Assembly: GCA_035697485.1 (NCBI GenBank)
Contig: DASSCU010000015.1
Coordinates: 124,001 to 188,000 of the forward strand
DNA: 64,000 bases
Direction of reading: 5' to 3'
Source of the DNA: Actinomycetota bacterium
GTDB lineage: Bacteria; Actinomycetota; UBA4738; HRBIN12
Shown here one piece after another: positions 57,675-64,000 of this stretch (within the stretch, counting starts at the first letter, position 1; every line of letters starts with the position of its first letter). Under the pieces are notes generated by a model, which did no database searches, had not been told where the DNA came from, and was given only the letters and a program-made list of their open reading frames with translations. Both the position numbers and the translations under genes were made by a program.

Positions 57675-58565
57675 ATGACGAAGGCAGCATGCAGCTTCCT
57701 GCTTGCAACCCTGGCGTTCGCGGCGGTGCCGACGGCCACGGCGTTCGCCGCCTTCCCGGGTGGCAACGGCGACATCGCGTTCGGCCGGTCGTCACGGCAG
57801 CAGGTCGACATCTGGGTGGTCGCTCCCGGCGTGACCGGCACGCGACGGCTCACGGACACCCCCAACCGTACGGAGTCGATGCCCGACTGGAACGCGGCCG
57901 GCACGCGCGTCGCTTACGTGCGCTGCGTGGGCACCAAGACCGGGAACTGCGACATCTTCGCGATGGACGCCGACGGCAGCGAAGTCACGCGACTCACGTC
58001 GACGCCGGATGTGCAGGAGACCTGGCCGACCTGGTCGCCCGATGGTTCGGCGATCGCGTACACATCCAACGCCCTGGACTCCTTCCAGGACATCTGGGTG
58101 ATGGACGCCGACGGCTCGAACCAGACCCGGCTCACGTCGACGGTGGGGTTCGACGCGTTCCCGGAATGGTCGCCCGACGGCGCGTCGATCGCGTTCACGA
58201 GCAACCGGGCCGCGCCAGACGACATCTGGGTGATGGACGCCGACGGGGGCAGCCCGACGCCGCTCACCTCGGGGCCGAAGATCGACGAGCGCCCGGATTG
58301 GGCGCCCGACGGGGGGCGCATCACCTTCTCGAGGAACGGCAACGTCTGGGTGATGGACGCCGACGGCGGGAACGCGGTCGCCCTGACCGACACCCGTCAG
58401 GACGAGTTCGCCCCGACCTTCGCGCCGAACGGCCGACGGATCGCGTTCAACCGGGTGGGAAACGACGGCCGCATCGGCGTCTGGGTGATGCGCGACGACG
58501 GGACCGTGCGGGTGCAGAAGACGTTCGGGCGTATCGACTTCTTCCCGGACTGGCAACCGGTCTAG
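57675..58565 (+). CDS. Secreted TolB-like beta-propeller (PD40) protein
   Basis: A 296-residue exported propeller. Signal peptide (SFLLATLAFAAVPTATAFA), then five to six PD40 blades such as PTWSPDGSAIAYTSN and DIWVMDADGSNQTRLTS, repeated with WxPDGxxIAF and DIWVMDADG. It resembles the C-terminal half of TolB, but stands alone. Actinobacteria lack the outer-membrane Tol system, so it is likely a surface binding protein. Confidence 0.88.
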   Translation: MTKAACSFLLATLAFAAVPTATAFAAFPGGNGDIAFGRSSRQQVDIWVVAPGVTGTRRLTDTPNRTESMPDWNAAGTRVAYVRCVGTKTGNCDIFAMDADGSEVTRLTSTPDVQETWPTWSPDGSAIAYTSNALDSFQDIWVMDADGSNQTRLTSTVGFDAFPEWSPDGASIAFTSNRAAPDDIWVMDADGGSPTPLTSGPKIDERPDWAPDGGRITFSRNGNVWVMDADGGNAVALTDTRQDEFAPTFAPNGRRIAFNRVGNDGRIGVWVMRDDGTVRVQKTFGRIDFFPDWQPV

Positions 58566-58573
58566 CAGCGCGA

Positions 58574-58599
58574 AAGGGGCCGCGTGGACGCGGCCCCTT
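58574..58599. terminator. Strong bidirectional terminator
   Basis: A perfect 12-bp stem AAGGGGCCGCGT/ACGCGGCCCCTT around a two-base centre, between the convergent beta-propeller and PRC-barrel genes. Confidence 0.8.
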
Positions 58600-58626
58600 C
58601 CGGGTTCGGCTCAACCCTTCCCCGGG

Positions 58627-58983
58627 TCAGAGCCGGACGTACGGGTCGTAGTAGCTGCCGAGGCTCGATCGGTACTCGTCGGACCGATAGTCCGTGGCCT
58701 CGTCGAGCTCGGGCGAGCCCTTGATCTGGTCCTTCGTGAGGCGCACGACGACCTTCTGGTTGTCGAGATCGATCGTCTCGATCGCGCCGGCCGGGAGGAC
58801 GACCTTGCGCCCGAAGATCCACGGGCCGGTGTCGACCACGACGTAGGACGCTCCGACCTCGTAGGTGGCCTCGTCGATCCTGCCGATGTCACCGTCGGTC
58901 GCCTCGACCTTGAAGCCCTCGACGTCGAGCGGTTCGCTCACGTACTCCCGTGAGTAGCTCCAGATGTTCGTGTCGGTGTCCAC
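58627..58983 (-). CDS. PRC-barrel domain protein
   Basis: A 118-residue PRC-barrel protein, without signal peptide. It has GFKVEATDGDIGRIDEATYE and SYVVVDTGPWIFGRKVVLPAGAI, then a disordered acidic end. Relatives bind RNA or photosynthetic complexes, or act as stress proteins. GTG 58983 has a perfect AAGGAGGT ribosome site, 4-5 nt upstream, one of the few strong ones here. Converges with the beta-propeller gene. Confidence 0.87.
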   Translation of the reverse strand: MDTDTNIWSYSREYVSEPLDVEGFKVEATDGDIGRIDEATYEVGASYVVVDTGPWIFGRKVVLPAGAIETIDLDNQKVVVRLTKDQIKGSPELDEATDYRSDEYRSSLGSYYDPYVRL

Positions 58984-59069
58984 AGGGACCTCCTTCCTGC
59001 GCTCTCGCGCGTCACCCTGGCTTCTTCCCGCCGGGCGTGCCTCGGAAACCTCACCCAGGCCCGGCGCGG

Positions 59070-59075
59070 TAGGCT
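59070..59075 (+). promoter_or_regulatory. -10 box TAGGCT for a leaderless phospholipase D gene
   Basis: TAGGCT is 8 nt before ATG 59084. Confidence 0.55.
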
Positions 59076-59083
59076 TCGACGCC

Positions 59084-60697
59084 ATGCCGAGGAACGCGCA
59101 GAAGCAGAACGAGTGGTTCCTCACCCCCGCCGAGCGCGGGAACCCTGCGACCTCGATCGACGATCGGCGGCGCGACGGACGTGCATGGACGACCGGGAAC
59201 GCGGTCGAGGCGTTGGTCCACGGTGGCCCGTACTTCGAGGCGCTGTACCGAGCCTTGTGCGAGACGCAGCGGGGCGACACGGTGTCGTTCACCGACTGGC
59301 GAGGCGACCCCGAGGAGCGGCTGGTCGACGGGCAGACCCTCGCCGACGTGCTCTGCGACCTCGCGCGGCGTGGGGTCGAGGTGCGTGGCCTCGTCTGGCG
59401 ATCGCATCCGAAGTTCACGGGCTTCCACATGGAGCACCACGTGGAATTGGCCCGTGCGGTCAACGCCGCCGGCGGCGAGATCGCGCTCGACCAGCGCGTG
59501 CGCAGCGCCGGATCGCACCATCAGAAGCTGGTGCTGATCCGGCGTCCGAGCGATCCCTCGCGTGACGTCGCGTTCATGGGCGGCATCGATCTGTGTCACG
59601 GGCGTCGCGACGACTACGAGCATCGGGGCGACCCCCAGCCCGAGGATCTCGACGACAGCTACGGAGAGCGGCCCCCCTGGCACGACCTGCAGATCGCGGT
59701 GCGAGGACCCGCCGTGGGCGATCTCGACCACACCTTCCGTGAGCGATGGAACGATCGCACGCCGTTCGAGGGGCACCGCGGCCCGGTGCGCTCGGCGGTC
59801 TCGCGCGCCGCGGACCAGCCTTCACGTCATGCCGTGATGCCGGAGACCCCGGCCGACCCGCCGCCCGCGGGCGATATCGCGGTGCAGGTGTTGCGCACCT
59901 ACCCCGCCCTGCGTCCGCCCTATCCCTTCGCGCCCCAGGGCGAGCGGAGCGTCGTCCGCGCTTACCGCAAGGCGTTCGAGCGCGCTCGCTCGCTGATCTA
60001 CGTGGAGGATCAGTACCTGTGGTCGAGCGACGTCGGCTCCCTGTTCGCCGACGCGATGGAACGCACCCCGACCCTGAAACTCATCGTCGTCGTGCCCCGC
60101 GTGCCCGACCGCAACGGCCCGCTCTCCGGCCCCCCTCACCGGCTCGCCCAGCTCGAGCTCGTCGATCGTCTCGACGCCTTCGGACGCGACCGGTTCGCGA
60201 TCTTCGACCTCGAGAACGAGGAGAGCACGCCGATCTACGTGCACGCGAAGACCGTGGTCGTCGACGACACGTGGGCGGCCGTGGGATCGGACAACCTGAA
60301 CCGCCGGTCGTGGACGCACGATTCCGAGTTGTCGTGCGCGATCCTCGACGGCGACCGCGACCTCCGCGAACCGGCGGACCCGGCGGGTCTGGGCGACGGT
60401 GCGCGCGTCTTCGCGCGCGATCTGCGCTTGACCCTGATGGGCGAACACCTGGGCGATCCCGACGGCTCGAGGCTCGTCGATCCGGCTCAGGCGTTCGAAC
60501 GGGCTCGGCGGGCGGCGGATGAACTCGATGCGTGGCACGCCGCCGGCCGCCGCGGTCCCCGTCCCGTCGGGCGGCTGCGCAACCATCGGCTTCCCGCCGT
60601 GGCGTGGTGGGAGCGTTGGTGGGCCAGGCCGATCTACCGCACGGTCGTCGACCCCGACGGCCGGCCGCGCGCGATGCGGCGGCGCGGCGACTACTGA
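59084..60697 (+). CDS. Phospholipase D-like protein with two HKD motifs
   Basis: A 537-residue PLD superfamily member. First HKD is SHHQKLVLI followed by AFMGGIDLC. Second is YVHAKTVVVDDTWAAVGSDNLNRRSW. Both His/Lys/Asp sets look intact, suggesting phosphatidyl transfer or hydrolysis. No signal peptide; it should be cytoplasmic. ATG 59084 is chosen from a TAGGCT box 8 nt upstream and the start MPRNAQKQNEWFL. Confidence 0.9.
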   Translation: MPRNAQKQNEWFLTPAERGNPATSIDDRRRDGRAWTTGNAVEALVHGGPYFEALYRALCETQRGDTVSFTDWRGDPEERLVDGQTLADVLCDLARRGVEVRGLVWRSHPKFTGFHMEHHVELARAVNAAGGEIALDQRVRSAGSHHQKLVLIRRPSDPSRDVAFMGGIDLCHGRRDDYEHRGDPQPEDLDDSYGERPPWHDLQIAVRGPAVGDLDHTFRERWNDRTPFEGHRGPVRSAVSRAADQPSRHAVMPETPADPPPAGDIAVQVLRTYPALRPPYPFAPQGERSVVRAYRKAFERARSLIYVEDQYLWSSDVGSLFADAMERTPTLKLIVVVPRVPDRNGPLSGPPHRLAQLELVDRLDAFGRDRFAIFDLENEESTPIYVHAKTVVVDDTWAAVGSDNLNRRSWTHDSELSCAILDGDRDLREPADPAGLGDGARVFARDLRLTLMGEHLGDPDGSRLVDPAQAFERARRAADELDAWHAAGRRGPRPVGRLRNHRLPAVAWWERWWARPIYRTVVDPDGRPRAMRRRGDY

Positions 60698-60698
60698 G

Positions 60699-60728
60699 CG
60701 AGGAACCGGTCCCGGGCTGATCGGTTTC
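60699..60728. terminator. Putative terminator between PLD and protease genes
   Basis: AGGAACCG pairs with CGGTTTCCT with one bulge; loop about 13 nt. Confidence 0.35.
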
Positions 60729-60775
60729 CTGGCTTCGCGCGCTCGAGCGCCGACGCCCGGGTCAGCCGGCTCGGG

Positions 60776-61513
60776 TCACGCCGACGGTTCGCACGCGAGG
60801 GTTGCGTCGAGCTCGCAGACCTGCCGGATGTCGATCGCGAACCCGAGACCCGAGCCACGGCCGACTCCCAGCGAGGTGATGCCGAGCACCCGTCCGTCGC
60901 GATCGAGGAGTGGCCCGCCCGAGTTCCCCTGGTTGATCTGCGCGTCGGTCTGCAACCACGTGGATCGGATCGCCGAGATGATGCCGACCGTGGCGGTGTC
61001 CTGGAGACCCTCCGGGCTTCCGAACGCGAGCACAGGATCGCCGACCGTGGGCGGCACGTCGCCGAAGTATGCGCTCTCGAGGATGGGCATCTGCACCTCG
61101 ACGTCGAGCAACGCGATGTCGAGGTCGGCGTCCCAACGATAGGGGTGCGCGGCGAGGTGTTCGTCGCCCACATGCACCTGCACGGTCCGGAACGGCTGGG
61201 AGCGACCCTTCTCGACGACGTGGAAGTTCGTCACGACGATGCTCCCGCCGTCATCGCCGGCGGCGAAGGCGAACCCGGTGCCGAGACCGCTGCCACTGAA
61301 CACGGTCACCGAGGACGCCGCCCCGATCTCGGCCACACGGGCAGGGTCGAACGCATCGACCGCGGGCGACCCGCTCGGTCGCACCCGGAGATCATCGAGG
61401 GCGCGCTCGAGACGGCTCGCCTTCCCGAGCGAAAGCACGGCGACGGCAACCGCGACCATCGCGACGACGGCCGTCAGCGCCGCGACGCCGATCGGTACAC
61501 GCCCTACCATCAT
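60776..61513 (-). CDS. Trypsin-like serine protease (HtrA/S1C type)
   Basis: A 245-residue membrane-anchored protease. One transmembrane segment (VAALTAVVAMVAVAVAVLSL). Catalytic triad His in VTNFHVVEKG, Asp in WDADLDIALLDV and Ser in QINQGNSGGPLL. No PDZ domain: it ends shortly after the protease domain. The outer catalytic face likely degrades misfolded envelope proteins. ATG 61513; the next ATG 61510 is equal. Confidence 0.9.
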   Translation of the reverse strand: MMVGRVPIGVAALTAVVAMVAVAVAVLSLGKASRLERALDDLRVRPSGSPAVDAFDPARVAEIGAASSVTVFSGSGLGTGFAFAAGDDGGSIVVTNFHVVEKGRSQPFRTVQVHVGDEHLAAHPYRWDADLDIALLDVEVQMPILESAYFGDVPPTVGDPVLAFGSPEGLQDTATVGIISAIRSTWLQTDAQINQGNSGGPLLDRDGRVLGITSLGVGRGSGLGFAIDIRQVCELDATLACEPSA

Positions 61514-61532
61514 CGATCCCCGACCGGTCGCG

Positions 61533-62048
61533 TCAGAAGACGCCGTTCGAGTTCGCCTGTGACGTGCAGACCTGCAGTTCCTTCCGGTAGTCCCGGAACT
61601 CCCCCTTGGCCTCGGACAACGACGCGCGACCCAACCCGACCTTGACGAACCATGCCAGCATGCGCTTGCCTCCGGCGGCCGCGTCGCGGCAGTCACCGAT
61701 CGCTCCTCGCAGATCGGCCCCTTCATCCTTCAGTCGGCCGGCCTCGTCGTTCAACGCGGCGATGTCGTCGGTGAGCGACGCCAGGTCGTCCTCGAGTCCT
61801 TCGATCTCAGCCGCCTGCGACTCGACCGAGGCTCGCTCCGAAGAGAGATCCGACGACAGGGTCCACGAGGAGGCGATCGCAACCAGCAACAGGGCGGCGG
61901 CGACGGCCCAGCCGATCCACGACCGGCCTCGCCGATGCGTCGTTCCGCTCTCCGAAGGGCTCGCCGGCGCGACCGGGGGCTGTGGAAGATCCATCTGAGT
62001 GGTGTCGAGGCCACGGGGCGCCTCGTGTGGCGTGTCGAGCGTGTCCAT
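61533..62048 (-). CDS. Membrane protein with coiled coil
   Basis: 171 residues: proline-rich N-terminus, a transmembrane segment (WIGWAVAAALLLVAIASSW), then a coiled coil (SSERASVESQAAEIEGLEDDLASLTDDIAALNDEAGRLKDEG) and a helical end with two Cys. It sits 19 nt upstream of the protease on the same strand, so the two may work together, with the coil as partner or adaptor. Confidence 0.78.
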   Translation of the reverse strand: MDTLDTPHEAPRGLDTTQMDLPQPPVAPASPSESGTTHRRGRSWIGWAVAAALLLVAIASSWTLSSDLSSERASVESQAAEIEGLEDDLASLTDDIAALNDEAGRLKDEGADLRGAIGDCRDAAAGGKRMLAWFVKVGLGRASLSEAKGEFRDYRKELQVCTSQANSNGVF

Positions 62049-62178
62049 CTCGGACTCCTCAGGCGTCGACGGAGGCGTGCGCCTCGGCGGGTGTTCCGGA
62101 GACGTGCTCGCCTCCGCAGTGGTTGTCGGTCCAGGGAACCCCCTCCTTGAGGCGTCCGACGCCGCACGCTTTCGTGGC

Positions 62179-62184
62179 TAGGCT
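62179..62184 (+). promoter_or_regulatory. -10 box TAGGCT for a leaderless ROK kinase gene
   Basis: TAGGCT is 7 nt before ATG 62192. Confidence 0.55.
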
Positions 62185-62191
62185 TGCCACG

Positions 62192-63178
62192 ATGGACTCG
62201 AACGGCGCGAACGAGGCACCCGGCGAGATCGTCGCCGGCGTCGATCTCGGAGGCACGAAGATCCAGACGATCGTCGTGCGCGACGGCGAGGTGCTCGGCA
62301 GCGCACGGCTCCCGACCCCGGAGGACGGTGCCGACGCGGTCGCCGTCGCGATCGTCGACTCGGTGCGATCGGCCGTCGCCGCCTCGGAGGTCGGCGACGA
62401 GGAACTCACCGCGGTCGGCATGGGGGCGCCCGGCCACGTGCACGAGGGCGTCGTGTCGAACAGCCCGAACATCGTCGGCATGCGCGAGCCCTATCCGCTG
62501 GGGCCGACGGTGTCCCGGGGCCTGGACGACGTTCCGGTGCGCATCGACAACGACGTCACCGTCGCCACGCTGGGGGAACTGGAGCGTGGAGCCGGGCGGC
62601 GGCACGCGAGCTTCCTCAGCGTCTTCGTCGGCACCGGGGTCGGCGGCGGGCTCGTGTTGGACCGCGCCGTGTGGCACGGCCGCGGCGCAGCCGGCGAGAT
62701 CGGGCACATGACCGTGAAGCCCGAGGGCCGACGATGCGGCTGTGGCGGCCACGGGCACCTCGAGGCCTACGCGGGGCGCGCCAGTATGCAGGCCAAGGCC
62801 GAACGCCTCGTCGCCGAGGGTCAGCACACCGTGCTGTTCGACCTGATGGCCGAGCACGGGAAGGACCGCATGACCTCGGGCATCATCGATCGCGCCCTGA
62901 AGCACGGCGACGCGATGACCGAGCGCCTGATGGGCCAGGCCGTCTGGGCCCTCGGTCTCGCGCTGGCCTCGGCGCAGGATCTGCTCGACGTCGAGGCCGT
63001 GATCGTGGGCGGGGGCCTCGCCGAGCGCTTCGGCCAGCCGTTCGTCGACCGCATCGCCGCCGAGGTGCAGCGGTCGCTCTTCGCGACCCACGACCCCCCG
63101 ACGATGGTGCCGGCCGGCCTCGGCGACCTCTCGGGGGCGATGGGGGCGGCAGTGTTGGCGGGTACCGCTCCGGCGTAG
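62192..63178 (+). CDS. ROK family sugar kinase (glucokinase-like)
   Basis: A 328-residue ROK kinase. ATP-binding VAGVDLGGTKIQTIV, sugar-binding stretch VRIDNDVTVATLGELERGAG, ATP phosphate loop FVGTGVGGGLV, AAGEIGHM and the zinc motif CGCGGHGHLEAYAG. The GXGCGCGGxGCxE-type zinc site is intact, so it should phosphorylate a hexose, most likely glucose. TAGGCT lies 7 nt upstream. Confidence 0.93.
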   Translation: MDSNGANEAPGEIVAGVDLGGTKIQTIVVRDGEVLGSARLPTPEDGADAVAVAIVDSVRSAVAASEVGDEELTAVGMGAPGHVHEGVVSNSPNIVGMREPYPLGPTVSRGLDDVPVRIDNDVTVATLGELERGAGRRHASFLSVFVGTGVGGGLVLDRAVWHGRGAAGEIGHMTVKPEGRRCGCGGHGHLEAYAGRASMQAKAERLVAEGQHTVLFDLMAEHGKDRMTSGIIDRALKHGDAMTERLMGQAVWALGLALASAQDLLDVEAVIVGGGLAERFGQPFVDRIAAEVQRSLFATHDPPTMVPAGLGDLSGAMGAAVLAGTAPA

Positions 63179-63181
63179 CCT
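63176..63181 (+). promoter_or_regulatory. -10 box TAGCCT overlapping the ROK stop codon
   Basis: TAGCCT uses the TAG stop codon of the ROK gene and lies 9 nt before ATG 63191. Confidence 0.45.
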
Positions 63182-63190
63182 GGAGCAGGC

Positions 63191-64000
63191 ATGAGGTTCC
63201 GCGTCCCCGCCCGAGCGTCGGCGTGCGCGCTCGTCTGTCTCGCTCTGCTGTCCTCGTGCACCTCCGCGCCGGCAGAGCCGGGCACCCGCTCGTCGCCGCC
63301 GACCCCGTCTCCGGCGCCATCCCGGGAACCGGAGACCCCGTCGCCGACGTCGGCGGACGGGGCGCTCGAGCTCAGCGCGCCTCGCGTCTCGATCCGAGCC
63401 CCGCGGGGAGGTTCGTTCCGGGTCCGGGGCGCCTACCCGTGGACGTCGTCGCGGTGCGTCGACGCCGAGCGGCCGACGCTCGACGGGGACTACCCGGGCA
63501 CGCTCGCGGTGCGGACCGCCGACGACGGCACGCTCACCGCGACCGTGACGATCTCGTTCCGGCAGTACCTCGAAGGCATCGCCGAGGTGCCCCCGAGCTG
63601 GCCGAGGGCCGCGCTCGAGGCCCAGGTGGTCGCCGCTCGCAGCTACGTGCTCGCCCGGACCGGATGGTCGGGCCAACAGGGGGAGTCGCTCGACACCCCG
63701 ATCTGCGGCACCGCGGACTGCCAGGTCTACGGCGGAATCCCGCATCCGACCCCGCCCGGCATGGCGCGGTGGTACCGGGCCGTGCGGGAGACCCGCGGTC
63801 AGGTGCTGCTCTTCGGCGGACGGCCGGCGGACACCGTCTACTACTCCACCTCGAACGGACGGACGTACGGCAACGACGAGGTGTTCGGGAGCTCCCCGCT
63901 TCCCTACCTGCGTCCGGTCACAGAACGCCACGACGGCGCGTCGCCGCTCTCGCGCTGGCAGGTGGACCTCCCGCTGGACGACCTTACGACCGTGTTGCGA
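63191..64000 (+). CDS. SpoIID/LytB-like lipoprotein, partial at window edge
   Basis: 270 residues are visible; the gene runs off the right edge. Lipobox LALLSSCTS, Cys near residue 23, then a proline/serine linker. The SpoIID/LytB domain begins near residue 80 and has TISFRQYLEGIAEVPPSWPRAALEAQVVAARSYVLA and YYSTSNGRTYGND. In sporeformers SpoIID cuts peptidoglycan glycans; in actinobacteria such proteins act in wall remodelling. GGAGCA precedes ATG 63191. Confidence 0.88.
   Translation, partial: MRFRVPARASACALVCLALLSSCTSAPAEPGTRSSPPTPSPAPSREPETPSPTSADGALELSAPRVSIRAPRGGSFRVRGAYPWTSSRCVDAERPTLDGDYPGTLAVRTADDGTLTATVTISFRQYLEGIAEVPPSWPRAALEAQVVAARSYVLARTGWSGQQGESLDTPICGTADCQVYGGIPHPTPPGMARWYRAVRETRGQVLLFGGRPADTVYYSTSNGRTYGNDEVFGSSPLPYLRPVTERHDGASPLSRWQVDLPLDDLTTVLR

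Overview
The window is about 68 % G+C DNA with tightly packed genes and no gap over 300 bases. Several features point to an uncultured or little-studied member of the Actinomycetota: many GTG starts, short overlaps of the ATGA/GTGA type, an RskA-like anti-sigma factor next to an ECF sigma factor, FCD-type GntR, WHG-type TetR and RpiR regulators, and many genes whose start codon lies 6-9 nt behind a TANNNT -10 box (leaderless mRNAs). I cannot place it below phylum. I found no rRNA, tRNA, CRISPR array, insertion sequence or prophage.

Region 1 (1-15136) is a catabolic island of two divergent gene pairs. HisD-like dehydrogenase, SDR, cyclase-family hydrolase and a peroxiredoxin run leftward, opposite two zinc alcohol dehydrogenases, an FCD-type GntR regulator and an ABC ATPase. 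Further right, a DRE-TIM lyase, an M24 creatinase-like protein, a short PEP-utilising phosphotransferase, an ACMSD-like amidohydrolase and a 2-hydroxyacid dehydrogenase run leftward, opposite a hydantoinase/dihydroorotase-type amidohydrolase and a second cyclase. The two divergent promoters share an AT-rich ATTATGTA motif, so they may form one regulon. The substrate is unknown. The peroxiredoxin at the left edge has an in-frame UGA exactly where the peroxidatic cysteine belongs, which makes it a candidate selenoprotein.

Region 2 (15249-36373) mixes secreted and housekeeping functions: a GH25 lysozyme-like and a GH26-like secreted enzyme with shared C-terminal modules, thioredoxin under a CsoR/CstR-like palindrome, YbaK, an AlkZ-like winged-helix protein, a giant cyclase-AAA-TPR protein, OsmC, ArfB, a ScyD/E-like protein, a CapA-like phosphatase, an RTX-repeat protein, flavodoxin, a serine hydrolase, a bactofilin-like membrane protein and arginine deiminase.

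Region 3 (36389-43281) holds an M23 peptidase with a hairpin leader, an ECF sigma/anti-sigma pair with matching divergent promoters shared with a lipoprotein gene, methylglyoxal synthase, a TetR/hydrolase operon with duplicated operators, and a quinone oxidoreductase.

Region 4 (43531-53485) pairs an RpiR regulator, a glutamine-synthetase-like ligase, a FluG-type amidohydrolase and a FAD oxidoreductase with a divergent branched-chain-amino-acid-type ABC importer that includes a LivM-LivG fusion. This looks like uptake and catabolism of an amine or amino acid derivative.

Region 5 (53665-64000) contains a second RTX-repeat protein, a zinc-ribbon protein, a membrane-anchored class III cyclase, a methyltransferase, a beta-propeller protein, a PRC-barrel protein, a phospholipase D, an HtrA-like protease, a coiled-coil membrane protein, a ROK kinase and a truncated SpoIID-like lipoprotein at the window edge.
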